Of a DNA stretch of 64,000 nt, positions 1 to 7,824 are shown in pieces. The notes beneath the pieces are model-generated. The model made no database searches. It had not been told where the DNA came from and worked only from the letters and a program-made list of their open reading frames with translations. How positions within the stretch are numbered: position 1 is the stretch's first letter; each line of letters opens with the position of its first letter. Both the position numbers and the translations under genes were made by a program. The stretch spans positions 1 to 64,000 of the forward strand of contig NZ_JBAFWZ010000013.1 of the NCBI RefSeq assembly GCF_036662795.1, written 5' to 3'. Source of the stretch: Lysinibacillus_B sp036662795. GTDB taxonomy: Bacteria > Bacillota > Bacilli > Bacillales_A > Planococcaceae.

Positions 1-58
1 GGCGCTGGAACTAGACACTTACGAAAAGCGCAAGCGCCTCGTTTAGCCCTGACAACTG
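1..58. repeat. Intergenic repeat, family B, partial copy
   Basis: The window opens inside repeat-like DNA: a GGCGCTGGAACTAGACAC block followed by GCGCAAGCGCCTCGTTTAGC. These blocks resemble the edges of a dyad-rich intergenic repeat seen again near 26.0 kb and 38.7 kb. The copy is cut by the window start, so its full size is unknown. No coding potential is visible. Confidence 0.45.
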
Positions 59-83
59 CTTACAGTAAACACTTAGCATGTTA

Positions 84-114
84 GAAAAAGCAAAAAGCAT
101 ATTTCGCCTTTTGC
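84..114 (-). terminator. Rho-independent terminator after tyrA
   Basis: Read on the minus strand just past the tyrA stop, GCAAAAGGC pairs with GCTTTTTGC (9 bp, one wobble) around a short loop and is followed by a T-rich stretch. It would end the aroC-aroB-aroH-hisC-tyrA transcript. Confidence 0.6.
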
Positions 115-116
115 AT

Positions 117-1214
117 TTAAGAAATGTATGTTTCAAAGTTTGCTCGCCTTGTTATGCATTTTGCTGCACGTTCACGATCATCTCCGCTTTGGAAACTAAT
201 GACTAAAATACCGAATACATCTTCTCGTGTTTCTACAATCCTGATATTTGTGATACTAATACGCTCATCCGCTAAATATCCGGTTACTTCAGAAATAACC
301 CCTGGATAATCCGGTATATCAACGTATAAATCATACGGCATAAAGAATGCTCCAGATGCTGCAGGTAATTGATCTCGTACGTTTTTAGCAACGGCAAAAT
401 AATCCTCAATTAATGTATCCTGACCACCCTCGAGCAGCCCCTTTACACGCTGCATTTCCGTCAGCCATTTATCTAATTGCCCTATTAGTTCATGACGATT
501 TTGCACAGTAATATCACGCCATAGAATTGGATTTGAGGAGGCAATTCGTGTTACATCACGGAATCCCCCTGCTGCTAGCATACTTGTCATTGGGAACATT
601 TCATTTTCACCCTGCAGCTGATGAACGAGAGATGCGGCTACTATATGTGGAAAATGACTCACAACAGCTGTCATATGATCATGTTCCTTTGCATCTACTT
701 TTACTATTTTTGCAATCGTGAATTTTAATAGATTTTCTAGTTTATCGATATTTTCAGTTTTTTCATCTTTATGGGGCGTTAGCATATAGTACGCATTTTC
801 AAATAAATGAGGCTTTGCTGCTGTTACTCCACTTTTATGAGAGCCCGCCATTGGATGTCCACCAATAAATGTAATGCCAAGCTCTCGAAGCTCATTTGCT
901 TTATCCATTATAATCGCTTTGGTGCTTCCAGTATCGGTTACAATGACAGATTCCTTTAAGCGCCATTTCTTTAGCTCTTCCATCCATTCGAGCGTAGCAT
1001 TTACTGGCGTCCCAAAAATAATGATATCAGCTTTACTCGCAGCCTCGGCTGGATTTTCAACTACTTCATGCACAACATTTAATGTTTTGGCTAATGCACG
1101 TGTTTGCTCAAAAGCATCATAGCCCATTACTTTCGTTTGAGGAGCCTTTTGAAGAGCTAATGCAACTGAACCGCCGATTAGCCCAAGGCCGATGACTAGC
1201 ACATTTCGTGTCAT
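117..1214 (-). CDS. tyrA: Prephenate dehydrogenase
   Basis: Catalyses NAD-dependent oxidative decarboxylation of prephenate to 4-hydroxyphenylpyruvate, the committed step to tyrosine, in the cytoplasm. The N-terminus carries the Rossmann motif GLGLIGGS at residues 9-16. The catalytic-region signature GGHPMAGSHKSG lies near residues 118-129. The last 70 or so residues (from about 298, DIPDYPGVISEVTGYLADE) look like a regulatory ACT domain. At 365 aa it is close to the B. subtilis enzyme (about 371). Its ATG overlaps the hisC stop by 4 bp (ATGA), so the two are probably translationally coupled. It is the last gene of the aro operon and is followed by a terminator. Family assignment is firm; feedback inhibition by tyrosine is inferred from the ACT domain. 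Confidence 0.95.
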   Translation of the reverse strand: MTRNVLVIGLGLIGGSVALALQKAPQTKVMGYDAFEQTRALAKTLNVVHEVVENPAEAASKADIIIFGTPVNATLEWMEELKKWRLKESVIVTDTGSTKAIIMDKANELRELGITFIGGHPMAGSHKSGVTAAKPHLFENAYYMLTPHKDEKTENIDKLENLLKFTIAKIVKVDAKEHDHMTAVVSHFPHIVAASLVHQLQGENEMFPMTSMLAAGGFRDVTRIASSNPILWRDITVQNRHELIGQLDKWLTEMQRVKGLLEGGQDTLIEDYFAVAKNVRDQLPAASGAFFMPYDLYVDIPDYPGVISEVTGYLADERISITNIRIVETREDVFGILVISFQSGDDRERAAKCITRRANFETYIS

Positions 1215-2311
1215 GCAAAAACACCTTGCTCGGTTAATACCTCTTGTAGTAATGTCAGGAACTTCTCATTTTGATCTTCTGTACCGATTGTTACACGAAT
1301 ATAGCCTGGTACGCCAAGCGCTGCTCCACTACGAATAATAAATCCACGCCTCATCATTTCTTCAAACACAACATCGCTATCAGCTTTCACTTCAAATAGA
1401 ACAAAATTCGTTTGTGATGGGAAATAATGCAACCCATGCTTTTCACACCATGCCACGAATTGCCTCTTCCCTTTTTCATTTGCCTCACGACATTTTACTA
1501 TATAATCTTGATCCTTAAGAGCTACAATGGCAGCTTTTTGGCTTAATATTATGTTGTTAAACGGTGCACGAACGGGATCAAGCTTTGCAATAACCCCCTC
1601 CTGTGCAATTCCGTACCCAACACGGAATGAAGCTAAGCCATACGCTTTCGAAAACGTACGTAATAGAATTACATTCTCATACTGACGGAAGTAATCTAAT
1701 GTATTTTTGTAGCTCGGATCATTTACATATTCGATATAAGCCTCATCCAAAACAACGAGTACATCTGAAGGCACTTTCTCTAAGAAGGATTGAAGAGCTC
1801 CGGCTGGCACAAGTGTACCCGTAGGATTATTTGGACTGCACACCCAAACAACCGATGTATTTTCATCAATTGCTGCAAGCATGGCGTCTAAATCGTGATG
1901 ACCATCTATACATGGAATTTTTCGCACTTCTGCTCCCTCAATTTCAGCATTGTGCCAATATTGAGAGAATGAAGGATCTGCCATTACTGTATTCACGCCT
2001 GGATACAACAATGCACGTGTAATAATCGCAATTAAATCGTCCGAACCATTGCCGAAAATTAATTCTGTTTCTTTTACACCTAGATGATTTGCTACGGCTG
2101 TACGTAAATTTTGCGCGTAGCCATCTGGATAAATTGCATGATTAGTCTCATCCTGCTGTAAAAACTCTTTTACTTTTGGCGAACTACCAAATGGATTTTC
2201 ATTTGATGCTAGCTTCACTACTTCATTCAAGCCATACATTTCCTTTACTTCTTCCATTGGTTTACCTGGTTGGTATGCTTTCATCCCGTGAATTTGTTGT
2301 TTCCATTTCAT
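1211..2311 (-). CDS. hisC: Histidinol-phosphate / aromatic aminotransferase
   Basis: A class I/II PLP-dependent aminotransferase. In Bacillus the HisC encoded in the aromatic cluster serves both histidine synthesis (imidazole acetol phosphate to histidinol phosphate) and the final transamination to tyrosine and phenylalanine. Visible motifs are ASNENPFGSSPKV near the N-terminus, CSPNNPTGT, the DEAYIEY aspartate/tyrosine region, and the Schiff-base lysine in TFSKAYGLASFRVGYG near residue 220. The length of 366 aa fits the family (about 360). The ATG has an AGGAG site upstream. It sits between aroH and tyrA. In B. subtilis trpEDCFBA lies between aroH and hisC; here only 20 bp separate them. Confidence 0.93.
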   Translation of the reverse strand: MKWKQQIHGMKAYQPGKPMEEVKEMYGLNEVVKLASNENPFGSSPKVKEFLQQDETNHAIYPDGYAQNLRTAVANHLGVKETELIFGNGSDDLIAIITRALLYPGVNTVMADPSFSQYWHNAEIEGAEVRKIPCIDGHHDLDAMLAAIDENTSVVWVCSPNNPTGTLVPAGALQSFLEKVPSDVLVVLDEAYIEYVNDPSYKNTLDYFRQYENVILLRTFSKAYGLASFRVGYGIAQEGVIAKLDPVRAPFNNIILSQKAAIVALKDQDYIVKCREANEKGKRQFVAWCEKHGLHYFPSQTNFVLFEVKADSDVVFEEMMRRGFIIRSGAALGVPGYIRVTIGTEDQNEKFLTLLQEVLTEQGVFA

Positions 2312-2331
2312 AAATAACGTCTCCTCTTATA

Positions 2332-2697
2332 CTATTTACGTACTAAATCTGGTCTTAATTGGACTGCATCATTTAAGTAAATATGTCGAATATCCAGCTG
2401 TGTTGTTGCTGTGTTTACATGAAGTAGTACACGAATGCACAATGGTAATGCTCCTGGCACATCCATTTCATGCATACACATAATCGGTACAAACTGCCAG
2501 CCCTCTAATAAACGTACAGCCTTTGCAGGAAATGCAGATTTAATATCCGTCGTTGTAGAAATTGTTACAGATGCAATATCTTCTGGTACAAAGCTATTTG
2601 CCTTTGCCATTTCTTGTACTAACTTAGCTGTCTCTTCCCAAACAAGCTCCGGCTTATCCGATTCAATCGTTGTTGCGCCTCGTATACCGCGAATCAT
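2332..2697 (-). CDS. aroH: Chorismate mutase, AroH type
   Basis: A monofunctional chorismate mutase that rearranges chorismate to prephenate at the phenylalanine/tyrosine branch. The 121 aa sequence aligns by eye with the trimeric B. subtilis enzyme (127 aa). The equivalents of active-site Arg7 (R6 in MIRGIRGATT), Cys75 and Glu78 (in CMHEMDVPG), Arg90 (CIRV) and Tyr108 (HIYL) are all present. The start overlaps the aroB stop by 4 bp (ATGA). It is third in the operon after aroC and aroB and supplies the prephenate used by TyrA, two genes downstream. Confidence 0.95.
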   Translation of the reverse strand: MIRGIRGATTIESDKPELVWEETAKLVQEMAKANSFVPEDIASVTISTTTDIKSAFPAKAVRLLEGWQFVPIMCMHEMDVPGALPLCIRVLLHVNTATTQLDIRHIYLNDAVQLRPDLVRK

Positions 2698-3782
2698 ATA
2701 AGCACCTCCGCTAATAATTTTCTAAATTCTATATCCGTTTCCTTGCATAGCGCAAGGTCTATTTTTTGCACAAAAGGTTTGCCAATCTGTTGGAGTAAAA
2801 CGAATTGAAGCTCCCCATAATCAGCTTTTTTATCTTTTAGTAAATAGTCTTCTAATTCATCAAAAGAATAGTCCTTAACCGCTTCAAAAGGATAGCCGTT
2901 ACTGTGAGCGAATTGTAAAAAACGCTTCGTAAACGGGCGATCAATTTGACCGAATTGCTCACTTAGTAATAAGCAATAGACTAGCCCGATCATCACTGCC
3001 TCGCCATGCGCTAAGCCTCCGTAGCCCGCAGCTGCCTCAATTGCATGGCCGTATGTATGACCTAGATTCAAGTACTTTCGAACAGATTGCTCCGTTTCAT
3101 CCTGTTCTACAATGGACGCTTTGACTTTTACACCGTCAGCTAAATGACTGATAAGCTTTTCGTCCGTTATCTCTGTCATATTTTCTTGCATAAGCTCAAC
3201 AAGCCAAAATGGATTTGAAATCATTGCATGCTTAATTACTTCGGCCATTCCTGAGCGTACTTCTCTTTTCGAAAGGCTCTCTAGTAATTTTGTATCGTAC
3301 AATACAGCTTGAGGCTGATAAAAAGCACCAATCATATTTTTCCCTAGCTCATGATTAATTGCGGTTTTTCCACCAACAGCAGAATCATGTGCAAGAATCG
3401 TAGTGGGTACTTGGATAAATGGAATACCACGCATATACGTAGCTGCAACAAAGCCTGCCAAATCACCGACTGCACCTCCACCAAAGGCTAAAATGAGCGA
3501 TTTCCGAGTACACTTTTGCTGTAGTAAAAACGTTTGTACTGCACTGTAGTTTTCAAAGCTTTTACAGCTTTCCCCAGCAGGCATCACAAATAATTCAAAC
3601 GGATAAGGGCAGCTCAGCGTAAAATACTGTTGCTGCGCCTCCCATACATTCTCATCCGTTAACACAATGATTTTATCTGCCTGTTCAAAATGGTTTTTGT
3701 AGCCTATAAGTACGTCCTTTAATATGCCTTTTCCGATGACAACTTCATATTGATGTGAAGCAGCTTTTACTGGAATTTTCAT
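2694..3782 (-). CDS. aroB: 3-dehydroquinate synthase
   Basis: Second step of the shikimate pathway: NAD-dependent, metal-requiring cyclisation of DAHP to 3-dehydroquinate. Diagnostic features are the glycine-rich LAFGGGAVGDLAGFVAATY segment, the PTTILAHDSAVGGKTAIN substrate loop and the metal histidine in LGHTYGHAIEAA. The longest ORF reaches 3818 inside aroC. The start at 3782 is chosen because AAAGGAG lies 7-8 bases before this ATG and the resulting 362 aa equals the B. subtilis length. The aroC stop is 1 bp upstream, so aroC and aroB are almost certainly coupled. Confidence 0.95.
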   Translation of the reverse strand: MKIPVKAASHQYEVVIGKGILKDVLIGYKNHFEQADKIIVLTDENVWEAQQQYFTLSCPYPFELFVMPAGESCKSFENYSAVQTFLLQQKCTRKSLILAFGGGAVGDLAGFVAATYMRGIPFIQVPTTILAHDSAVGGKTAINHELGKNMIGAFYQPQAVLYDTKLLESLSKREVRSGMAEVIKHAMISNPFWLVELMQENMTEITDEKLISHLADGVKVKASIVEQDETEQSVRKYLNLGHTYGHAIEAAAGYGGLAHGEAVMIGLVYCLLLSEQFGQIDRPFTKRFLQFAHSNGYPFEAVKDYSFDELEDYLLKDKKADYGELQFVLLQQIGKPFVQKIDLALCKETDIEFRKLLAEVLI

Positions 3783-3783
3783 A

Positions 3784-4965
3784 TTAATACTCCTTTGAAA
3801 GCTTACGCATTTCTTCAATTTGAGCCTTTAATTGTGGTAGTTGGTCGCTATGGAATTGCTCCACGATAGCAGCAGCGATTTCCCATGCAATGACATGCTC
3901 TGCAACAATCGATGCTGCAGGAACCGCGCAGCTATCTGAACGTTCAACACTTGCCTTAAATGGTTCTTTTGTTTCAATATCAACACTTTGTAGAGGTTTA
4001 TACAGCGTTGGAATTGGCTTCATGACACCACGAACGACAATTGGCATCCCCGTCGTCATACCACCCTCTAAGCCACCTAAACGATTAGTAGCACGTGTAT
4101 AGCCATTTTCCTCGTCCCAAATGATTTCATCATGTACTTGCGAGCCTGGTAAACGAGCTGCTTCAAAGCCAATCCCAAATTCGACACCTTTAAATGCATT
4201 AATAGAAAGCATAGCAGCTGCAAGCTTCCCATCTAATTTACGGTCATAATGCACATACGAACCGATACCAGCTGGTAATCCTTCGATAATTACTTCAACA
4301 ACCCCACCAATAGAATCGCCTGCTTGCTTTGCTTCATCAATCGCCTGCACCATTTTTGCAGAAGCTTCTGGGTCGACACAGTAGCAAGGGTCATTTTCAA
4401 CAATTTCACGAATCTCATCTGCAGATTTACCCGCTACTTTTGATACATCTGCTTTTATTCCAATAATTTCTGTTACATGTGCGACAATCGAAATACCTAA
4501 TTCATTTAACAATGCCTTCGCAACGGAGCCAACTGCTACTCGAACGGTTGTTTCACGTGCACTTGAGCGCTCTAGAACATTACGTAAATCACGATGACCA
4601 TACTTAAAGCCTCCAACTAAATCGGCATGGCCTGGACGTGGACGTGAAATTTGACGTTTAATTTCACTAGGATCAATATCCTCCGGAAGCGGATCTGCAC
4701 CCATAATTTTCGTCCAATGCTTCCAGTCATCATTCGTTACAACTAGTGCGACCGGCGACCCTAACGTTTGTCCGTGACGAACTCCTGCTACAATTTCTAC
4801 AAGATCCTTTTCAATTTGCATACGTCTGCCACGGCCATGTCCACCTTGTCGACGCTTTAAATCATAATTAATCTTTTCTGAAGTTATTGGTAAAAGGGAT
4901 GGTAGCCCCTCAATAATTGTTGTTAATTGTGGTCCGTGAGACTCACCTGCTGTTAAGTAACGCAT
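3784..4965 (-). CDS. aroC: Chorismate synthase
   Basis: Last step of the common aromatic pathway: FMN-dependent anti-1,4-elimination of phosphate from EPSP to give chorismate. Family signatures are GESHGPQL at the N-terminus, RRQGGHGRGRRM, the SRPRPGHADL region and RSSARETTVRVAVG. The ATG at 4965 gives MRYLTAGESHG, the usual N-terminus, and 393 aa (B. subtilis about 390). A GTG three codons upstream (4974) is possible but sits too close to the GGGAG ribosome site. First gene of the operon, with a promoter of its own at about 5010. B. subtilis calls this gene aroF. Confidence 0.95.
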   Translation of the reverse strand: MRYLTAGESHGPQLTTIIEGLPSLLPITSEKINYDLKRRQGGHGRGRRMQIEKDLVEIVAGVRHGQTLGSPVALVVTNDDWKHWTKIMGADPLPEDIDPSEIKRQISRPRPGHADLVGGFKYGHRDLRNVLERSSARETTVRVAVGSVAKALLNELGISIVAHVTEIIGIKADVSKVAGKSADEIREIVENDPCYCVDPEASAKMVQAIDEAKQAGDSIGGVVEVIIEGLPAGIGSYVHYDRKLDGKLAAAMLSINAFKGVEFGIGFEAARLPGSQVHDEIIWDEENGYTRATNRLGGLEGGMTTGMPIVVRGVMKPIPTLYKPLQSVDIETKEPFKASVERSDSCAVPAASIVAEHVIAWEIAAAIVEQFHSDQLPQLKAQIEEMRKLSKEY

Positions 4966-5009
4966 AAAAAACACTTTCTCCCTTCAACTCGCTAAAGTAT
5001 GTATTTTTC

Positions 5010-5015
5010 ACTATA
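5010..5015 (-). promoter_or_regulatory. Extended -10 promoter for the aro operon
   Basis: Minus-strand TGTTATAGT is an extended -10 (TGnTATAAT-like). No good -35 is present, only a weak TGTTTT-like block about 16-17 bases upstream. It leaves a leader of about 40 nt before aroC. It lies downstream of the two hairpins in the cheR-aroC gap, so aroC would be transcribed independently of cheR. Confidence 0.45.
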
Positions 5016-5122
5016 ACATAAATCCACATAAAAAACAGTACGAATTCCGAACTAACGTTATTTATTAGGAATATTCTGAACGCTTTCTCTATAAATGAAT
5101 GCATGTGTATAGACTTGATAGA

Positions 5123-5154
5123 AAAACGTATCTCGCCCCAAATGCGAGCGAGAT
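5123..5154 (-). terminator. Second hairpin in the cheR-aroC gap
   Basis: On the minus strand ATCTCGC pairs with GCGAGAT (7 bp) and is followed by ACGTTTTTCT. It could be a second terminator or an attenuator for transcripts arriving from cheR. The stem is modest. Confidence 0.4.
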
Positions 5155-5200
5155 GCTGTGTTTTCATATGCAGAACGTAAGATTGCAACTTTATCTGCTA

Positions 5201-5239
5201 AAATAACGCCTTTCGCAGAATGCACGAAAAGCGTTATTT
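5201..5239 (-). terminator. Terminator after cheR
   Basis: AAATAACGC pairs with GCGTTATTT (9 bp), with a TTTCG/CGAAA extension after one bulged base. It lies 65 bp past the cheR stop on the minus strand. Together with the next hairpin it insulates the aro operon. Confidence 0.6.
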
Positions 5240-5304
5240 CTTCACATGAATCAAAAAATCATCATTTGTGTCGTACACATACATTGTCATTTATTTTTGC
5301 GCTA

Positions 5305-6075
5305 TTATTTTTTACGATAAAAAAACGTATCCTCGACTTCAAAGCCATATCTTGCAGGATTGAAAATTTGTTCAGTCGACCCTACAAATAATATACCACC
5401 AGGACGTAGTGATTTGCTAAAGTTAGCATAAATCTGATCTTTTGCCTCTTCAGTAAAGTAAATCATAACATTTCGACAAACTATTAGGTCAAAATTAGAC
5501 TCATACGAATCCTTTAATAAGTTATGCTTTTTAAATGATACAGTTCGTTTTATTTCCTCACTTACTTTAAAAAATGCGCCTTCTTGTGTAAAATATTTGG
5601 CTTGTACATCTTTCGGTACTTCTGCCAATGATCGTTCTGGATAAAGCCCTAGTTTCGCCTTTTGTATGACATTCTCATCTAAATCTGTCGCCGATACACT
5701 GATCTGTGATAATGGAATATGATGCGACAATACCATCGCTAAGCTATAAGGCTCTTCTCCCGTTGAGCATGCAGCACTCCAAATTTTCAAACGTTTATTA
5801 TGTTGTAGTAACTTAGGGAATATTTTATTCTGCAATACTTCCCATCGCTTTCCATTTCGATAAAATTCTGATACATTAATCGTCATACGATCTAAAAATT
5901 CATTCATTAAATCGCGGTCTTTCTCTAAAGCAGAAAAAAAGTCCACAAAGCTCCGATAGCCTTTTTTCTCATATAACGAAGTGAGACGTCTCTTCATTTG
6001 CGCTTCTTTGTATAGCGCTAAGTCGATACCTGTTTTACGTTTAATGCTCTCTATAAATTGTTCGTAATCTGACAT
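5305..6075 (-). CDS. cheR: Chemotaxis receptor methyltransferase CheR
   Basis: Transfers methyl groups from S-adenosylmethionine to glutamates of chemoreceptors during adaptation. The helical N-terminal domain (about 1-70, with TGIDLALYKEAQMKRRL) precedes a SAM-binding domain containing KIWSAACSTGEEPYSLAM and the later LIVCRNVMIYF motif. The ORF opens at 6096, but the start at 6075 gives MSDYEQFIESI and 256 aa, exactly the B. subtilis length. The AGGGGA ribosome site is somewhat far from this ATG. In B. subtilis cheR sits between ndk and aroF; here two small genes and a repeat separate it from ndk. Confidence 0.92.
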   Translation of the reverse strand: MSDYEQFIESIKRKTGIDLALYKEAQMKRRLTSLYEKKGYRSFVDFFSALEKDRDLMNEFLDRMTINVSEFYRNGKRWEVLQNKIFPKLLQHNKRLKIWSAACSTGEEPYSLAMVLSHHIPLSQISVSATDLDENVIQKAKLGLYPERSLAEVPKDVQAKYFTQEGAFFKVSEEIKRTVSFKKHNLLKDSYESNFDLIVCRNVMIYFTEEAKDQIYANFSKSLRPGGILFVGSTEQIFNPARYGFEVEDTFFYRKK

Positions 6076-6197
6076 TGTGGCACATCTTCCCCTCATAGTA
6101 TCGTACCATCATTATAGCCGAATTTTCCAATTACTGAAATAATATTCTATACGAATTTGACTAGTAGCTTTTGAAAAGGGCCATTTTATAAAAAACA

Positions 6198-6455
6198 CTA
6201 GTTATTATTATTTTCAGCCGATAATACTTGCTGCTGCGATTCAAGTAAAAGCTGTTTTGATTGCTCTAGTTCAATCTTCATTCGTTCAGTTTCATTGTCA
6301 TACATCTCTAAACGCATTTTTTCCAACTCTACTTCCTTTTCAAGCATTTTGATTTGTAGCTTTGTGTGTGAGCGCTTGTGTGCTGTTACAATCGCCGTTA
6401 ACGGGATGGAACAAACCGTAACCATAACACCTAGCACGATAATAATTTCTTCCAA
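6198..6455 (-). CDS. Small membrane/coiled-coil protein, copy 2
   Basis: About 85 aa. One N-terminal membrane segment (EEIIIVLGVMVTVCSIPLTA) is followed by a basic stretch (HKRSHTK) and a long charged helix rich in K, E, L and M, predicted as a coiled coil, ending in polar Q/S/N residues. It is clearly paralogous to the next gene: both helices share the pattern VELEK/IELEK-RLE-Y-ETE-MK-ELEQSK. A TTG at 6455 is chosen because AGAGGTGA lies 6 bases upstream; a GTG at 6464 falls on the ribosome site itself. The layout resembles PspB-like proteins, but I see no psp genes nearby. Function unknown. Confidence 0.6.
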   Translation of the reverse strand: MEEIIIVLGVMVTVCSIPLTAIVTAHKRSHTKLQIKMLEKEVELEKMRLEMYDNETERMKIELEQSKQLLLESQQQVLSAENNNN

Positions 6456-6470
6456 TTCATTCACCTCTAA

Positions 6471-6722
6471 TTAGTTTTCTTTATTTAACGCTGTATATGG
6501 CAGTTGCTGTTTTGATTGGATTAAAGCGAGCTTCGATTGTTCAAGTTCTAGCTTCATTTTTTCTGTTTCTATTGTATACGTTTCTAATCGTAGCTTTTCT
6601 AATTCTATTTCATGCTGTAAAGCCTTCACCTTTAATTTTTCTTTTTTTGTTCGATTGTCAGATAGAATGCCTACAATTGAAATAAGAACAAAACCGATAA
6701 CCCCTAACTCCAAAAAACCCAT
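6471..6722 (-). CDS. Small membrane/coiled-coil protein, copy 1
   Basis: 83 aa. An N-terminal hydrophobic segment (LGVIGFVLISIVGIL, about residues 6-20) leads into a basic DNRTKKEKLK region and then a charged amphipathic helix to about residue 70. AAAGGTG is 8 bases before the ATG. It lies 15 bp upstream of its paralog, so the two form a short operon, probably from a tandem duplication. One membrane anchor plus a cytoplasmic coiled coil suggests a scaffold or partner-binding protein; that is inference. No recognised family. Confidence 0.6.
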   Translation of the reverse strand: MGFLELGVIGFVLISIVGILSDNRTKKEKLKVKALQHEIELEKLRLETYTIETEKMKLELEQSKLALIQSKQQLPYTALNKEN

Positions 6723-6913
6723 TCTCTCACACCTTTCTATTTCTATTCTATACGAAATAAAGGTATAATTGTTTCATTTTTCAAAATTCATTTATTATCT
6801 AAACACAGCTAGCCACAAATGTAGATCTCACTTCACAATAGGGAGAAATAAAAGGTCCTAAGTCAAATGTTGAGGTGTAGTAAATCATTTTACTACCCTC
6901 TTTCTTACGCAAG

Positions 6914-7242
6914 AGGTTGATTTCCGCTACAGGCAGCTCACTTTTCGCGGGCACGGCTCCAACTAATTTTTTCGGGATAAATGCCGAAAAAATGGGTTTT
7001 CCGCCCGTACTGTTCCCGCAGAAAGCTTTGCACCTGTCGGCTACACCTTTCGATGCAGAAATAATCGGTTCCTTTCACTGGGGAACAGATTATTTCCCTG
7101 GGGGATTAGCGTCTAGAGAGGAACGAAAGCTAAAACCGTCATATCCTGTGACACCGCCTTCGTGACCAACGTCGTGTAGCTGCCGCTTCGCTTTCGCTAC
7201 ACAAAACATCTGTTGTCCTCTGACGCAACGTAAATCAACCCC
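6914..7242. repeat. Intergenic repeat, family A, long copy
   Basis: About 330 bp bounded by an inverted repeat: GGTTGATTTCCGCT at the left and, on the other strand, GGTTGATTTACGTT at the right. The left edge (GATTTCCGCTACAGGC then TTCGCGGGC) matches the copies near 33.0 and 57.9 kb. The interior also holds shorter dyads (TTTTTTCGGGATAAATGCCG with CCGAAAAAAT). An 82-codon ORF inside is not supported by a ribosome site. The rest of the 6723-7319 gap shows nothing beyond the ndk terminator. Confidence 0.6.
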
Positions 7243-7273
7243 AAGTTATGGTGAAGAACCTCCAAAATTAACA

Positions 7274-7309
7274 ATAAAAAACAACTACCACAGATTGTGA
7301 TAGTTGTTT
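7274..7309 (-). terminator. Terminator after ndk
   Basis: Minus-strand AACAACTA pairs with TAGTTGTT (8 bp) and is followed by a T-run. It starts about 10 bp past the ndk stop. Confidence 0.8.
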
Positions 7310-7319
7310 AAAGTTTAAA

Positions 7320-7736
7320 TTAAACTAAGTCTTCGCCGAAGAATAAAGCGATTTCACGTTCAGCTGACGCTAAAGAGTCAGAACCGTGAATGATGTTGTG
7401 TGATACTGTTGTAGCGTAGTCACCACGGATTGTACCTGGGTTAGATTCAGATGGCTTTGTAGCCCCCATCATCATACGAGCTAATGAAATTACAGACTCG
7501 CCTTCCCATACCATTGCAAATACAGGACCAGAAGTAATGAAGTCTACTAATTCGCCAAAGAATGGACGCTCTGAATGCTCTGCATAATGTTTTTCTGCTA
7601 AATCACGAGAAATTACCATAAATTTAGCGCCGCGCATTACAAAACCGCGACGTTCAAAACGGTCTACGATATCACCGATTACTTGACGTTCTACGCCATC
7701 AGGTTTAACCATTAAAAAAGTTTTTTCGATTGCCAT
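7320..7736 (-). CDS. ndk: Nucleoside diphosphate kinase
   Basis: Transfers the gamma phosphate between nucleoside tri- and diphosphates through a phosphohistidine and so balances NTP and dNTP pools. The active-site histidine is in NIIHGSDS. The N-terminal FLMVKPDGVERQ and the GATKPSESNPGTIRGD loop are typical. The ATG at 7736 gives MAIEKTF with AAGGAG upstream and 138 aa; the longer ORF to 7778 lacks support. It follows the menaquinone genes as in B. subtilis and ends at a strong terminator. Confidence 0.96.
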   Translation of the reverse strand: MAIEKTFLMVKPDGVERQVIGDIVDRFERRGFVMRGAKFMVISRDLAEKHYAEHSERPFFGELVDFITSGPVFAMVWEGESVISLARMMMGATKPSESNPGTIRGDYATTVSHNIIHGSDSLASAEREIALFFGEDLV

Positions 7737-7824
7737 TGTTAGAACACTCCTTAATATTGGGTAAAGGCTTTTTTTCACCTACCGATAAATATTACCAAAA
7801 TTACTGCGAATCTGCAACTATTGT

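Noticed and set aside
2435..2701. Plus-strand ORF opposite aroH
   Set aside because: aroH has all catalytic residues; the opposite frame is a shadow.
5070..5090. cre-like AGAAAGCGTTCAGA upstream of aroC
   Set aside because: At least two mismatches at fixed positions of the CcpA consensus; not convincing.
4974..5188. Minus-strand ORF upstream of aroC (part of 4943-5188)
   Set aside because: It crosses the aro promoter and a hairpin, overlaps the aroC start in another frame and looks random.
6917..7165. 82-codon ORF inside the family A repeat
   Set aside because: No ribosome site, and it runs through dyad sequence shared with other non-coding repeat copies.
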